A DNA stretch of 64,000 nucleotides, from positions 6,758,001 to 6,822,000 of the forward strand of contig OX637353.1 of assembly GCA_951799405.1 (NCBI GenBank), written 5' to 3'. Made by a program: the position numbers and the translations under genes. The notes under the pieces were generated by a model. The model was given only the letters and a program-made list of their open reading frames with translations. It was not told where the DNA came from and made no database searches. Of the stretch, positions 63,930 to 64,000 are shown one piece after another (the stretch's first letter is position 1; each line of letters begins with the position of its first letter). The DNA is from Agapetus fuscipes. Taxonomy: Eukaryota; Arthropoda; Insecta; Trichoptera; Glossosomatidae.

Positions 63930-64000
63930 GCAGTAGTGAACATTGTCTCACCACTTTGTCTCCGAAGGGGTCGCATATGAAAGGTGAAACTTTATTATTT
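63930..64000 (-). mobile_element. SINE-A, cut by the window end
   Basis: CTCCGAAGGGGTCGCATATG followed by AACTTTATTATTT equals the GACCCCTTCGGGG region of SINE-A in reverse. Confidence 0.65.

Overview
The window is nuclear DNA from an animal, most likely an arthropod or another AT-rich invertebrate. Two genes have short coding exons with GT-AG introns. Their proteins (CNOT7/CAF1 and a Gfo/Idh/MocA oxidoreductase) are closest in style to arthropod versions as I know them. The rest is about 65-70% A+T and packed with LINEs, tRNA-headed SINEs, Penelope-like elements, MITEs and one LTR element. I see no prokaryotic gene layout, no CRISPR array and no intact tRNA or rRNA gene.

Layout. 1-15,100 has no host gene that I can support. 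It holds a Penelope-like inverted end (1-247), a Mutator-like MITE with a 9-bp target duplication (3036-3495), tRNA-headed SINEs (5234-5800), a gag-only LTR retrotransposon (7602-9733), a LINE 3' end (10118-10826) and a hAT MITE (13989-14198). 15,134-19,420 (minus) is a five-exon oxidoreductase gene of 389 codons. Its large intron carries a three-unit tandem array of a dispersed repeat. 19,690-23,200 is LINE, MITE and SINE debris. 23,252-27,091 is a nearly complete two-ORF LINE. 27,092-30,381 holds no recognised gene and probably includes the CNOT7 3' UTR. 30,382-39,522 (minus) is the CNOT7/CAF1 deadenylase gene, with seven core coding exons plus an upstream in-frame exon and a CpG-rich promoter-like region near 39,780-39,980. 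Its introns hold a MITE, SINEs, a MITE enclosing another repeat, and an L2-like LINE. 40,000-64,000 is mobile DNA: a four-level transposon nest (42,686-44,092), several Penelope-like termini, an RTE-like LINE (54,137-55,788), a Penelope GIY-YIG fragment between perfect 91-bp inverted repeats (58,272-58,886), and a hAT element (59,157-59,801).

Connections. The LINE at 23.25-27.09 kb has no ATG for ORF2 upstream of its endonuclease domain. ORF1 ends in a canonical A_AAA_AAC slippery heptamer directly before its UAG stop, and a -1 shift there enters the ORF2 frame. Penelope-like termini carry hammerhead-ribozyme-like folds, two of them with an intact catalytic core apart from one extra unpaired U. 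SINE-B copies end in the same roughly 80 bases as the LINE at 10.1 kb, the expected sign that this LINE mobilises that SINE. The gag-only LTR element would likewise need an autonomous partner. The two host genes act separately: one in sugar or polyol redox metabolism, the other in cytoplasmic mRNA deadenylation.
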